Positions 35,825 to 45,054 of a stretch of DNA of 64,000 nucleotides are shown one piece after another. Each line of letters begins with the position of its first letter. Within the stretch, counting starts at the first letter, position 1. The notes beneath the pieces were generated by a model. The model was not told the origin of the DNA and did not search any database. It was given only the letters and a program-made list of their open reading frames with translations. Source of the DNA: Lewinella sp. JB7 (GTDB lineage Bacteria > Bacteroidota > Bacteroidia > Chitinophagales > Saprospiraceae); NCBI RefSeq assembly GCF_024297185.1, contig NZ_JANCTD010000005.1:248001-312000 (forward strand). The letters are read 5' to 3'. The translations under genes and the position numbers were made by a program.

Positions 35825-36929
35825 ACCGTCGCAGGTCACGGATGGCCACGTCGAAGGTGGTATCCGAAAAGGCGTGCGTCCGCTCCAGTTGTTGCCGTAC
35901 ATCCTGGTACAAACCGCCGAACGTAGTTGCGGTGACGATCCTCCGTTCCAGTTCCTCCGGCGAACATTCCAGGTAAGCGGCCAGGTCCAGCAGAGCGGGG
36001 GCATTTCCGACGCGCCGTGCGTAGAAGGCTTCCCGTAGGGCTACTTTCCACTTGTAGAGCCGCAGGCAGTTCGTCAGTCCGGGCACGACGGGTTTGCGGC
36101 TCTCGGTTGCCATCCGTGTCCATTCGTCTAACGCGTGACTGAAGGCGACGCCGTCTACCCGGTGACTGGCCCGGTCGGAGGTGGTCACGCGCACGGCGGG
36201 GTCGTGGACGAAGCTGACGTCGATACGTTCCAGCGCCCAGCCCAAGGCTACGTCCTCAATAGCCTTCAGGGCGGGCATTCCCCCGCAGGCCCGGTACGCG
36301 TCCACCCGTACCGCCATGCTGGGGCCGTACTGTTGAAAGTGTCGGGGAGCGGGATCGTCGGGCCGCGGGTCGATCATGTGCTCGAGGCGCGATTGCAGCA
36401 GCCGGTAAGTGACGTCCTGGAGGTAGATTTTCCGGTATCCGTCGCGGTGGCAGCGGGGCGTGGTAATCCGCCCGCCAACCGCCCGGGCGCCCCGGTCAAA
36501 GGCCCGCAACGTGGCGTACACCCAGTGGCGATCGACCAGGGTATCCGCGTCGGTGGTCGCGATGATGCCGTGGGGGGGCAGGCGATCGGCGGCGGCTTCC
36601 ATCATCAGCCTCCGGGCAGTCCCGACGCATGCGATCTCCGGCGAAAATCGCCGCTCGCGAACGTGCAGGCGCGTGTTGGGGTACTGACGGGCAACTTCCC
36701 GTGCCACCGCGGCCGTAGCGTCCACGCAGTTGTTCGCCAACAGCACCACTTCGTAGAGGGCGGGATCGAGTGGGCGGTCATCATCATCGACCTGGGTGCA
36801 CAGAGCCCGGAGCGTATCGCGGATGTACTCCGCCTCGTCCTTGGCGGGCACGGTGATCGTGAGCCGACAGGCGGGGTCGCGGGGGGGAAGCCGCAGGGGA
36901 GGGACGACGGGGTAGGCGGGGCTGAGCAC
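35724..36929 (-). CDS. GT2-family glycosyltransferase
   Basis: About 401 residues. GT-A motifs: LTITVPAKDEAEYIRDTLRA, VVLLANNCVDATAAV, and the metal-binding GIIATTDADTLVDRHW; EDVALGWALERI is the usual acceptor-side motif. No membrane helices are visible. The start is uncertain: the only in-frame ATG (37070) lies inside murB, so I use GTG at 36929, just before the conserved domain and after a hairpin that follows murB. The last 34 codons are antisense to the end of the methyltransferase gene and are not conserved-looking. The convergent position next to the deacetylase/methyltransferase suggests it builds or extends the same glycan or glycolipid. Confidence 0.82.
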   Translation of the reverse strand: MLSPAYPVVPPLRLPPRDPACRLTITVPAKDEAEYIRDTLRALCTQVDDDDRPLDPALYEVVLLANNCVDATAAVAREVARQYPNTRLHVRERRFSPEIACVGTARRLMMEAAADRLPPHGIIATTDADTLVDRHWVYATLRAFDRGARAVGGRITTPRCHRDGYRKIYLQDVTYRLLQSRLEHMIDPRPDDPAPRHFQQYGPSMAVRVDAYRACGGMPALKAIEDVALGWALERIDVSFVHDPAVRVTTSDRASHRVDGVAFSHALDEWTRMATESRKPVVPGLTNCLRLYKWKVALREAFYARRVGNAPALLDLAAYLECSPEELERRIVTATTFGGLYQDVRQQLERTHAFSDTTFDVAIRDLRRFTRSACLSPASTRRCGTVRPGTHVPGRIHPGVV

Positions 36930-36984
36930 GAAAGTGGGTGACTTGTACTGCTCAAATCCGGGAAAAACCGATGAATGTTTACCG

Positions 36985-37005
36985 GACCCACGAAAATTGT
37001 GGGTC
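36985..37005 (-). terminator. Hairpin between murB and the GT2 gene
   Basis: GACCCAC at 36985-36991 and GTGGGTC at 36999-37005 form a perfect 7-bp stem with loop GAAAATT, 3 bases after the murB stop codon on the minus strand. A run GGTTTTTCCC follows about 15 bases later. It either ends the ABC exporter-murB transcript or lies in the 5' leader of the glycosyltransferase gene. Confidence 0.5.
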
Positions 37006-37008
37006 GCG

Positions 37009-38019
37009 CTATCCGACTTGTCCGGTCGGAGCGGGTACCTGGCGGACCTCCGGTTCCAGGCAGACGCCAAATTTTCGGTGCACGATCTGCCGGACGTCTT
37101 CGCTAAACGCCAGTACGTCGGTGCCGCGGGCCTGACCCCGATTGACGAGCACCAGCGCCTGTTTATCGTAGGATCCGACCCGTTCGGTGCCGGTTCCCCG
37201 CAGGCCCGCCCGGTCGATCAGCCAACCGGCGGGCAGCTTCACCGATTCATCGTCGATGGGATAGCTCGGCATATCGGGATGGTCCGCCGCCAGTCTTTCG
37301 TAGTCCGCCCGATCGACCACCGGGTTCTTGAAAAAGCTCCCGCTATTGCCTAGGAAGAACCAGTCGGGCAGCTTGCTGCGGCGGATGTGGGTGACGGCGT
37401 TGGCAACGTCGGCGGGGGTAGGGTCGGATATGCCCCGTCGTTCCAGTTCGCTGCCGATGGCACCGTACGCGAGCTTGAGGGGCCGGCGTTCGCTGAGATC
37501 GAACTCGACCGAGGTAATGAGGTAACGACCCGGTTCGTGTTTGAAGCGGCTGTCGCGGTAACCGAAATTGCAGTCGGCGGGGGAGAGCGTCACCGGGCCC
37601 CGGCCGTACTCCCAGGCGTGGACGGCCGTGATGAATTCGCTGACTTCGGCCCCGTAGGCTCCGATGTTCTGCACCGGCGAAGCTCCGACGGTGCCGGGAA
37701 TGAGGATCAGGTTTTCCATCCCCGGGAATCCGGCTTCGAGGGTGTAGCGCACGAACTGGTTCCAGTCGGTGCCGGCCGCAACCCGGAAGCGACCCCGCCC
37801 GTCGGTCCATTCGATGCCGCTGAGCAGCACGTGCACGGTGAGCCCCGGGATCTCCTCCATCAGCAGCAGATTGCTACCACCACCGAGCACGAGGTCGGGC
37901 GCGCGCTCGAATGCGGAACCGGATAGCTGCTCCGGGTGGCGTAGGGGCAGGTAGCGCTCGGCGACGGCCGGCAGCCCGAAGGTATTGAAGCGATCGAGGC
38001 GAACGTGTTCCCGGATCAT
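37009..38019 (-). CDS. murB: UDP-N-acetylenolpyruvoylglucosamine reductase
   Basis: 336 residues. FAD-binding motifs LVLGGGSNLLL (about 45-55) and GTVGASPVQNIGAYGAEVSE; catalytic Ser in FFLGNSGSFFKNPVV; Glu near the C-terminus in CLEPEVRQV. The YRDSRFKHE insertion marks the type I (E. coli-like) form. It reduces the enolpyruvyl group to give UDP-MurNAc in peptidoglycan synthesis. Its start codon overlaps the stop of the ABC exporter gene (ATGA), so they are translationally coupled. Confidence 0.96.
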   Translation of the reverse strand: MIREHVRLDRFNTFGLPAVAERYLPLRHPEQLSGSAFERAPDLVLGGGSNLLLMEEIPGLTVHVLLSGIEWTDGRGRFRVAAGTDWNQFVRYTLEAGFPGMENLILIPGTVGASPVQNIGAYGAEVSEFITAVHAWEYGRGPVTLSPADCNFGYRDSRFKHEPGRYLITSVEFDLSERRPLKLAYGAIGSELERRGISDPTPADVANAVTHIRRSKLPDWFFLGNSGSFFKNPVVDRADYERLAADHPDMPSYPIDDESVKLPAGWLIDRAGLRGTGTERVGSYDKQALVLVNRGQARGTDVLAFSEDVRQIVHRKFGVCLEPEVRQVPAPTGQVG

Positions 38020-39836
38020 TGGGCCAGGTCAAATTGCAGCCGGGCCAGGGCGGAGTACGCGCCGTGGGGGCGGGTGCTGAGTTCGGCGTGGGTTCCCGAC
38101 TCTACAATGCTGCCGTTCTCGATCACGTAAATGCGGTCGACGTCGCGAATGGTTGCCAGCCGGTGGGCAATGATGATGCTGGTGCGGCCGTGCATCAGGT
38201 TGTCCAGCGCCTCCTGCACCACCCGTTCGCTTTCCGCGTCCAGGCTGCTGGTGGCTTCGTCGAGCAGCAGCACCTTCGGGTCCTTGAGGATGGCGCGGGC
38301 GATCGCGATCCGCTGCCGCTGCCCGCCACTGAGCTGAATGCCCCGGTCGCCGACTACGGTTTCCATTCCCTCGGGGAAGCCGTCGATGAATTCCAGGGCA
38401 TTGGCCTGGCGGGCGGCCTCCCGTACCTGTTCCTCGCTGGCGTCCAGCTTTCCGTAGGTGATATTTTCCCGGATCGTGCCGCCGAAGAGTAACACTTCCT
38501 GGGGGACGAGGGCCAGTTGGTCGCGGTAGGCCTCCAGCTCGAAGGCGTCGATGGACTGTCCGTCGATGGCAATGGTACCCCGCGTGACCGGATAAAACCG
38601 CAGCAGTAGTTTCACGATCGTGGATTTACCGCTGCCGCTGGCTCCGACCAGGGCCACTTTTTCCCCGGGAGCGACGTGCAGGTCGATGCCCTTCAGCACG
38701 GTCACGTCCGGCCGGGTGGGGTAGGAAAAGGTGACGTCGTTGTAGCTGATGGCACCGGCAAAGATGCCCGGCAGGATGGCTTTTTTCGCCGATTCGGTTG
38801 GCTCCTGCGTTCCCGCCCCCTCGTATTCCTCGCTTTCCAAAATATCGACCACCCGGTCCGAAGCGCCGAGGGCGGCGACGATCTCACTGTAAAAAGTGCC
38901 GAGGCTCGCCACCGAGCCGCCGATAATGGCGGTAAATACAATGAAGGAGAACAGATCACCTACCGGCAGGTCACCGGCCTGTACGAGTAGGATGGCCCGG
39001 TAGATGATGAAGAACAAGGCGCCGAACATCACGCTGACCATGAAGGCCGAGAATAGTCCCCGCGCATTGGCGGTACGGATGCTGATGTCGACCGACTCGT
39101 CGATGCTGCGGGCGTAGCGGTCCAGTTCGAACGCCTCGTTGGTGTAGGCCTTGACGGTCGAGATACTCTGCAGGGTTTCCTCCACGATGACGTTGGATTC
39201 CGCGAGTTTTTCCTGGCGTGCCTTCGTCATCTTGCGCACGTAGCGGCCGAAGAACATGGCCGCGATCACCACCACGGGAAAGACGATAAGGCTGACCAGC
39301 GCCAGCCGGAACATCGTGAACAGAATGAAGATCGTGGCGCCGAGCAGGATGATGATCTGCCGGGCGAATTCCGTAAGCGTGAGGCTGAAGACCCCCTGAA
39401 TCTGGGTAATGTCGTTCGTGATGCGGCTCGTGAGCTCACCGACCCGGCTGCGCTCGAAAAAAGGAATGTTGAGGTGGAGGATCTTGGCGAACAGATCCTT
39501 GCGCAGAGCCGCCATGGCCCGCTCGCTCACCACGGCCTGAATGCGAACGCGCCAGAAACTGAGGGGCGCCTGCAGGACGAGCAGCACCGCCAGCAGTAAA
39601 AATACCTGGTTGACGGTGAGGCCGTACTTACCGTCGCCGTTATACACGTTGAGGGCCTCCCCCGGCAATTGCAACACGACCAGAAAGACCAGCGAGCTGA
39701 TGCTGAGGATGACGAAGCTCAGCAAAAACAACCAGCGGTAGCGCCATACGTAGTCGAAGATGCGCATCGAACGCCGCAGGCGGTCGCCGGTAATGCGGGG
39801 CTTATCTTCCGCCGGATGAGGTGTACTTACTGCCAT
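38016..39836 (-). CDS. MsbA-like ABC exporter (fused membrane and ATPase domains)
   Basis: 606 residues: six transmembrane helices (about 30-330) followed by an ATPase domain. Walker A is LVGASGSGKST near residue 402, Q-loop ALVPQEVLLFGGTIRENI, signature LSGGQRQR near 500, Walker B VLLLDEATSSLD near 520 and the H-loop IIIAHRLATIRD. It forms a homodimer. The family exports lipids, lipid A precursors or drugs; the adjacent murB and the lpxB gene 2 kb away make an envelope lipid plausible, but this is inference. The ATG at 39836 (MAVSTPHPAED) is preferred over the longer basic extension. Confidence 0.93.
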   Translation of the reverse strand: MAVSTPHPAEDKPRITGDRLRRSMRIFDYVWRYRWLFLLSFVILSISSLVFLVVLQLPGEALNVYNGDGKYGLTVNQVFLLLAVLLVLQAPLSFWRVRIQAVVSERAMAALRKDLFAKILHLNIPFFERSRVGELTSRITNDITQIQGVFSLTLTEFARQIIILLGATIFILFTMFRLALVSLIVFPVVVIAAMFFGRYVRKMTKARQEKLAESNVIVEETLQSISTVKAYTNEAFELDRYARSIDESVDISIRTANARGLFSAFMVSVMFGALFFIIYRAILLVQAGDLPVGDLFSFIVFTAIIGGSVASLGTFYSEIVAALGASDRVVDILESEEYEGAGTQEPTESAKKAILPGIFAGAISYNDVTFSYPTRPDVTVLKGIDLHVAPGEKVALVGASGSGKSTIVKLLLRFYPVTRGTIAIDGQSIDAFELEAYRDQLALVPQEVLLFGGTIRENITYGKLDASEEQVREAARQANALEFIDGFPEGMETVVGDRGIQLSGGQRQRIAIARAILKDPKVLLLDEATSSLDAESERVVQEALDNLMHGRTSIIIAHRLATIRDVDRIYVIENGSIVESGTHAELSTRPHGAYSALARLQFDLAQ

Positions 39837-40098
39837 GACTGACAAAGGAAACGCTTTAGGCCGCAAAAGATCATATCGCGGACCTTTTTTGAACTTACTG
39901 TGATCAAAGGAGGTAATAACACTGAATTTCCGGCAGCGACGTAGGCGATTCACCCCAGGCCGGTTTCTCCAGAATTGTCTTTTGGCAAACGTGTGTACAC
40001 CGGAACGATTTTGAGAACCCCCGAGCCAACAATTTTACCCGCTAATTTCAGTTTAAGTCGTGTGCCGCTTTTTACCCATCGTGTACCAACCAAATGTG

Positions 40099-40956
40099 AT
40101 GAAAGGACCGACTCTATCCTGTTTTATCCTGGCCTTCGCCGTTCTGTTCTCTCCGGTGGCTACCGGCCAGAGCTACTTCGAGTTGGGAGCCATGGCGGGC
40201 GATATGCCGTACAACGGCGACCTCAGCGACCCCGGCATCAAATTTCTTAACGACTGGAACACCTTCGGGGGTGTTTATCTACGGTACCGACCGGTCAACC
40301 GCATCGGCCTGCGCCTGAACGGCGTATTCGGTAACATCGCGGCCGAACGGACCACCAGCGTGGACAGCGGTAACGGACAACGGGTAGACATTTCCCGAAA
40401 CTTCCGCTCCAAGATCCGGGAGTATAGCCTGGCCGCCGAGTTCGACCTTTTCTATCTCGGCGATCCGGACGATCGTTTCGTGGCTCCCTACGTGATGGCC
40501 GGTATCGGACGTACCACCTTTAATCCGGAGGGGGAGGTCGATGGCGTGTACTACGAATTGCAGCCCCTGAAAACGGAGGGACAGGGTATCCTTACCGGAC
40601 AGTACGATCCGGCGCCCTACGAACTGTCCATCACCACTTACCACCTGGGGGGCGGTGTGCGCGCCAAGCTCGGCGAGCGCTTCGTCATCGGCGGCGAAGT
40701 CAGCGGCCGCATTACCAACACCGACTACCTCGACGACGTCACCGGTCGGCGGCTCGTGTACCAGGATGTACTGCAGAATACCACCACCCGGGGAGCATTC
40801 TTTTCGAATCCCGCCCTCGATCCGGCGGAGGCCCCCGCCGATTTTAGTTATGTCCGTGGGGGAGCCTCGGACGACTTCTACTTCCTGATCAACCTGACGC
40901 TGGGCATCCGGCTGGGTGGGTGGGGAAATGGCGGCAGCGGCTGTTACTCCTTTTAG
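40099..40956 (+). CDS. DUF6089-family outer-membrane beta-barrel protein
   Basis: 285 residues. A signal peptide (MKGPTLSCFILAFAVLFSPV) is followed by SYFELGAMAGDMPYNGDLSD, the usual opening of DUF6089 barrels in Bacteroidota. Alternating aromatic/polar strands continue (GGVYLRYRPVNRIGLRLNGV, FVAPYVMAGIGRTTFNPEG), and the chain ends GGSGCYSF. About eight beta strands are expected. Function unknown; relatives are small outer-membrane proteins. The ATG at 40099 is chosen for the signal peptide. The 262 bases upstream, back to the ABC exporter start, show nothing beyond AT-rich promoter-like sequence. Confidence 0.85.
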   Translation: MKGPTLSCFILAFAVLFSPVATGQSYFELGAMAGDMPYNGDLSDPGIKFLNDWNTFGGVYLRYRPVNRIGLRLNGVFGNIAAERTTSVDSGNGQRVDISRNFRSKIREYSLAAEFDLFYLGDPDDRFVAPYVMAGIGRTTFNPEGEVDGVYYELQPLKTEGQGILTGQYDPAPYELSITTYHLGGGVRAKLGERFVIGGEVSGRITNTDYLDDVTGRRLVYQDVLQNTTTRGAFFSNPALDPAEAPADFSYVRGGASDDFYFLINLTLGIRLGGWGNGGSGCYSF

Positions 40957-41051
40957 GTACGGGAAAAACCTTCGGTACGATCAACAAACCTCGGGGGCGA
41001 AATGCGGTTAGGTCAGGTGGCAATATTGCCGATCTACAACACTCCTCCCGC

Positions 41052-41471
41052 ATGAGCACACGTACTTTTACCCTGTCGTTTATACTGGTCTTTCTCGTCT
41101 TTGGCAGCACCCACGCCGCCATCGTCGTTCCCGCATCAGTAACCCCCGCTTCCGAAACCGCTACCACCGAAGCCGCCGCTCTCGAAGCCGCCCGCGAATA
41201 CCGCGAGTCGCTCAAGGAAATGTCCGGCAAGGAACGTCGCGAACTTAAGCGCGAGCAACGTAAGGCCGTCAAAAAGGCGATCGAAGACTACCGCGACGCC
41301 GACACCAACACCCTGCTGTTGGTACTCGTGACCATCCTGCTTCCCCCCCTGGGCGTATTGCTGTACGAAGGCGAACTGACTTCCAAATTCTGGATCGCGC
41401 TGCTCCTGACCCTCTTGTTCTACCTGCCCGGTCTGATCTACGCGCTGCTCGTCATTTTCGGCAACGCCTAG
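41052..41471 (+). CDS. YqaE/Pmp3-family membrane protein with exported charged N-terminal part
   Basis: 139 residues. Signal peptide (MSTRTFTLSFILVFLVFGST), then an Ala/Glu/Lys-rich helical linker (about 40-85, REYRESLKEMSGKERRELKR), then the two-helix Pmp3 domain: LLLVLVTILLPPLGVLLYEG and FWIALLLTLLFYLPGLIYAL. The PPLGVLLYEG motif defines the UPF0057 family, linked to membrane potential or stress tolerance. The long form with an exported linker is common in Bacteroidota. It ends 4 bases into the convergent lpxB gene. Confidence 0.88.
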   Translation: MSTRTFTLSFILVFLVFGSTHAAIVVPASVTPASETATTEAAALEAAREYRESLKEMSGKERRELKREQRKAVKKAIEDYRDADTNTLLLVLVTILLPPLGVLLYEGELTSKFWIALLLTLLFYLPGLIYALLVIFGNA

Positions 41472-42556
41472 TCACTGACGATCTCGGCGGCGGCCCGACG
41501 GGCCGCGCCCCCCGCGCCCAGTTTGCGGCGCAGAGTTGCTAAATCCTTCAGTTGCCGGTCCCGTTCGGGGCCGGCAATTGTATTTTTCAGGGCACCGGCC
41601 AGGGTTTCTTCGTTGAAATCGTCCTGGATCAACTCCGGCACTACGGGCGCATCCATGACCAGGTTGACCAGGGATATATACTTGATCCGTTTGGCGACTA
41701 ACCTCCGGGCCAGCCAGTAATTCAGCGGGTTACCCCGGTAACACACGACCTGGGGGACGCCGAACAGCGCCGTTTCCAGCGTGGCGGTTCCACTCGTCAC
41801 CATGGCCGCCCGGGCTCCGCGCAGCACCTCGTAAGTTGCTCCGCTTACGACTTTAAGCCGGGGCGGGCGGGTGCTCGCGGCGATCAGCTCCTCGTACACG
41901 ACCGGGTCCTGGCCCGGGGCACCGGCGATCACGTATTCGTGCTCCGGCAGGCGGGCGGCCGCGGCAAGCATAACGGGCAGACTCCGCGAGATTTCCTGTC
42001 GGCGTGAACCGGGGAGAATGGCTACGTGCGTACCCTCCTTAGTGGGCCCGGCTTCCTGCACCACATCGAGCAGAGGGTGGCCCACGAAGGTGGCCTCTAC
42101 GCCGTACTTCGCGTAAAAGTCCCGCTCGAAGGGTAAGATCACCAGCATGCGGTCTACGTTGGCCTTCACCTGGTAGACGCGGCTGGTGTGCCAGGCCCAG
42201 ATCTGGGGGCTGATGTAGTAGGTCACGTCGATGCCCCGGGGTTTGGCCCACTTGGCGATGCGGAGATTAAATCCGGGATAGTCGACCAGCACTAACCGAT
42301 CGGGAGCAAAGTCCTCGATGTCTTGTTGGCATTGCTTCAGATTCCCGAGGATGGTCCGCAAATTCATCACGACTTCCACGAACCCCATGAACGCGAGTTC
42401 GCGGTAGTGCTTGACCACGTCGGCGCCGGCCGCGCGCATCAGATCGCCGCCCCAGGCCCGGATTTCCGCCGCGGGGTCACGTTCCAAAAGGGCCTCGACC
42501 AATTTCGCGCCGTGAAGGTCTCCGGAGGCTTCGCCGGCAATAAGGTAGTAGCGCAA
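41468..42556 (-). CDS. lpxB: Lipid-A-disaccharide synthase
   Basis: 362 residues, GT19 family. MRYYLIAGEASGDLHGAKLV at the start, the PDRLVLVDYPGFNLRIAKWA and YYISPQIWAWHTSRVYQ motifs, then ILPGSRRQEISRSLP and VTSGTATLETALFGVPQVVC. It joins UDP-diacylglucosamine and lipid X to make the lipid A disaccharide on the inner membrane. Single-gene unit, with no other lpx gene adjacent. Confidence 0.97.
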   Translation of the reverse strand: MRYYLIAGEASGDLHGAKLVEALLERDPAAEIRAWGGDLMRAAGADVVKHYRELAFMGFVEVVMNLRTILGNLKQCQQDIEDFAPDRLVLVDYPGFNLRIAKWAKPRGIDVTYYISPQIWAWHTSRVYQVKANVDRMLVILPFERDFYAKYGVEATFVGHPLLDVVQEAGPTKEGTHVAILPGSRRQEISRSLPVMLAAAARLPEHEYVIAGAPGQDPVVYEELIAASTRPPRLKVVSGATYEVLRGARAAMVTSGTATLETALFGVPQVVCYRGNPLNYWLARRLVAKRIKYISLVNLVMDAPVVPELIQDDFNEETLAGALKNTIAGPERDRQLKDLATLRRKLGAGGAARRAAAEIVSD

Positions 42557-42675
42557 GGCAAGCGGGGTTAAGTGGTCAGGCAGTCAGGGGGCGGGGCCGC
42601 GGGAGCGGCGTGCACGCAAATATAGCGGAGCCGGGTTTGGTGGGGGCGTCGTTACTTCGCAGGAAATTCACCGCC

Positions 42676-43143
42676 GTGTCCGTAGCCTGGAATGCCTATA
42701 CATTCGATCAACTTGACGTCCATCTCCTGTACGAAATTCTGGCCGTCCGTCAGGAAGTGTTCGTGGTGGAGCAAACCTGTTATTATCTGGACGCGGACGG
42801 TAAGGACCAGGCGGCGCTGCACGTAGTCGGTACCATTGACGGCAGGTTGGCGGCCTACACGCGGGTCCTGGACCGGGGCGTTTCCTACGCGGATTACGCC
42901 AGTATCGGACGGGTGCTGACGGCCTCCTTCGCCCGGGGAGCGGGACTCGGGCGCCCGTTGATGGAGTACTCCCGGGAGGTCCTTTACCATGCTTTCGGAC
43001 CGCAGAGCATCAAGATCAGTGCCCAGGCTCACTTACAGAAATTCTACGCTAGCCTGGGCTACGTAGGCGTCGGCGATATCTACGATGAAGACGGGATTCC
43101 GCACCGGGCCATGATCCGAACCGTGGAGCTTACTCCAAACTGA
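42676..43143 (+). CDS. ElaA-type GNAT acetyltransferase
   Basis: 155 residues from the GTG at 42676. The wording FDQLDVHLLYEILAVRQEVF and VVEQTCYYLDADGKDQAALH is the ElaA hallmark; the acetyl-CoA loop is GRVLTASFARGAGLGRPLM. An in-frame ATG at 42610 adds 22 residues with no family counterpart, so the GTG is preferred, though not certain. Substrate unknown. The last 14 bases overlap the convergent TonB-like gene. Confidence 0.88.
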   Translation: MSVAWNAYTFDQLDVHLLYEILAVRQEVFVVEQTCYYLDADGKDQAALHVVGTIDGRLAAYTRVLDRGVSYADYASIGRVLTASFARGAGLGRPLMEYSREVLYHAFGPQSIKISAQAHLQKFYASLGYVGVGDIYDEDGIPHRAMIRTVELTPN

Positions 43144-43657
43144 AAACAATCACTTTGACGATCCGCTCCGGTACCGCCGAACCCTCCCGGAGGGCGGGCG
43201 TAAACGTGGGAAGCGAAGAGAGGGTTCGGGCAACCTCCTTGCATAAAGCGGCTCCCCCTCTGGCCACGCGTTTCGGGTGAATTTTTCCCACGATCAGGGA
43301 GTTTCCCCCGGTCGAGTAGCCCACTACCCTGATCAGGTCGGTCTCGCGTACGCGAATGGGTTGATCGTCCATCTGCTTCGGAGTCCGAAACTGCGTATCG
43401 GTTACCGTTAATTGCCCCAGGCTATCGATGGTGGCTATAGCCAGGACCGTACCGGTAACCCCGTAGTCCCTGGCTTCCCGGGGGTAATTGATGGTCCGGT
43501 AGACGGCCGTCAGCAGGCGGTTATCGGCGTTGTCCGCGTAACCGTCTTCCATAGTTACCGATCCCGGAGGAAGTTCGGCGGGCCGGTTGTCACCGGATTG
43601 GCCCACGAGACCGACGCTGAGGAGGATTAGCCAGCACAACAAAACACGGCGACGCAT
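43130..43657 (-). CDS. Exported protein with TonB C-terminal-like domain
   Basis: 175 residues. Signal peptide (MRRRVLLCWLILLSVGLVGQ) followed by a domain with INYPREARDYGVTGTVLAIA and IDSLGQLTV, the start of the TonB C-terminal fold found in many Bacteroidota envelope proteins. There is no membrane anchor or Pro-rich spacer, so it is not a complete TonB; it is likely a periplasmic protein of unknown partner. ATG 43657 is used; a GTG at 43678 is the alternative. Divergent from rarA. Confidence 0.75.
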   Translation of the reverse strand: MRRRVLLCWLILLSVGLVGQSGDNRPAELPPGSVTMEDGYADNADNRLLTAVYRTINYPREARDYGVTGTVLAIATIDSLGQLTVTDTQFRTPKQMDDQPIRVRETDLIRVVGYSTGGNSLIVGKIHPKRVARGGAALCKEVARTLSSLPTFTPALREGSAVPERIVKVIVFSLE

Positions 43658-43743
43658 GGGGAAGGGTAAATTTGGCACGGTGGGATGGAGCCTCTAATGT
43701 AAGCTGCCTCGGGGGAAGCCGGAGTGGACGAGCGGCGTTGAAG

Positions 43744-43751
43744 TAACTTTG
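43744..43751 (+). promoter_or_regulatory. -7 element of the rarA promoter
   Basis: TAACTTTG matches TAnnTTTG exactly and lies 25 bases before the rarA ATG. A second exact match, TAAATTTG at 43667-43674, could give a longer leader. No -33 TTG is clear for either. Confidence 0.5.
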
Positions 43752-43776
43752 CGGACCGAACCCTGAAGTACCATTT

Positions 43777-45054
43777 ATGCAGCCCCTTGCCGAACGAATG
43801 CGCCCCACCTCCCTCGATAACTACGTCGGGCAAGCCCATTTAGTAGGTAAGGGGGCCGTACTCCGCCGGGCGATCGAAACCGGTCGTCTGCCGAGCTTCA
43901 TTCTGTGGGGTCCGCCGGGGGTAGGGAAGACCACCCTGGCACGAATCGTAGCCGGCCAATTGGAGGTACCCTTTTACATGCTGTCGGCAATCAACAGCGG
44001 GGTGAAGGATGTACGGGAGACGATCGACAAGGCCAAACGGGGTAAGTTCTTCGCCTCCGCTTCGCCGATCCTCTTCATCGATGAGATTCACCGTTTCAGC
44101 AAATCGCAGCAGGACAGTCTGCTCGGAGCCGTCGAGGCGGGTACCGTTACGTTGATTGGCGCCACGACCGAAAATCCCAGCTTCGAAGTTATTCCGGCCC
44201 TTCTGTCCCGCTGCCAGGTGTACGTCCTCGAACCCCTGGGCCGTGAGGAGCTCACCGGTATGGTGGATCGGGCCCTTGCCGAAGACGAGTATCTGAGCAA
44301 AATGGACGTGACGGTCGCGGATTACGACACCCTGATCCGCTACTCGGGCGGAGACGGTCGCCGGCTCTACAATGTCCTGGAGCTGGTCACCCACGAGGCG
44401 GCCGACGGGCGGGCCGTCGTACTTGACCGGGAGTACATTACGGCAAGAGTGCAGGAGAATCTGAGTCGGTACGACAAAACCGGCGAACAGCACTACGACA
44501 TTGCTTCGGCACTGATCAAAAGCATCCGGGGCAGCGATCCCAACGGCGCGGTATACTGGCTCGCCCGCATGATCGAGGGCGGGGAAGACCTGAAGTTCAT
44601 CGCCCGCCGGCTAGTGATCGCGGCCAGCGAGGACATCGGCCTGGCGAACCCCAATGCTCTTCTTATGGCGACCACCGCCGCCCAGGCCGCACAGATGGTG
44701 GGCTACCCGGAAGCGCGCATCATTCTGAGCCAGGCGACCATTTATCTGGCCACCAGTCCGAAATCGAACAGCAGTTACCAGGCCATCGGTGCGGCGCAGC
44801 AGGCAGTAAGAAACACCGGAACACTCCCCGTACCCTTGCACCTGCGCAACGCACCTACGAAGTTGATGAAGCAGCTCGACTACGGTAAGAACTACAACTA
44901 CAGTCACGACAATCCCGGCAATTTCGCACGGCAGGAATACCTGCCTGAAGAACTACGCGGTACCGCTTTCTTCAGGCCGCAGGATAACAGTCCGACCGAA
45001 AAGGGCATCGCCGAACGGATGAAGCGACTGTGGGGCGATACGTATGACCGCTAG
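43777..45054 (+). CDS. rarA: Replication-associated recombination protein A (RarA/MgsA AAA+ ATPase)
   Basis: 425 residues. It opens PLAERMRPTSLDNYVGQAHL; Walker A is WGPPGVGKTTLAR, Walker B LFIDEIHRFSKSQQDSLL, sensor 1 LIGATTENPSFEV. The C-terminal part has SALIKSIRGSDPNGAVYWLA and LVIASEDIGLANP-type motifs with the MgsA tetramerisation domain. It acts at stalled replication forks with single-strand-binding protein. A separate unit; its stop overlaps a convergent hydrolase gene by 4 bases. Confidence 0.96.
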   Translation: MQPLAERMRPTSLDNYVGQAHLVGKGAVLRRAIETGRLPSFILWGPPGVGKTTLARIVAGQLEVPFYMLSAINSGVKDVRETIDKAKRGKFFASASPILFIDEIHRFSKSQQDSLLGAVEAGTVTLIGATTENPSFEVIPALLSRCQVYVLEPLGREELTGMVDRALAEDEYLSKMDVTVADYDTLIRYSGGDGRRLYNVLELVTHEAADGRAVVLDREYITARVQENLSRYDKTGEQHYDIASALIKSIRGSDPNGAVYWLARMIEGGEDLKFIARRLVIAASEDIGLANPNALLMATTAAQAAQMVGYPEARIILSQATIYLATSPKSNSSYQAIGAAQQAVRNTGTLPVPLHLRNAPTKLMKQLDYGKNYNYSHDNPGNFARQEYLPEELRGTAFFRPQDNSPTEKGIAERMKRLWGDTYDR

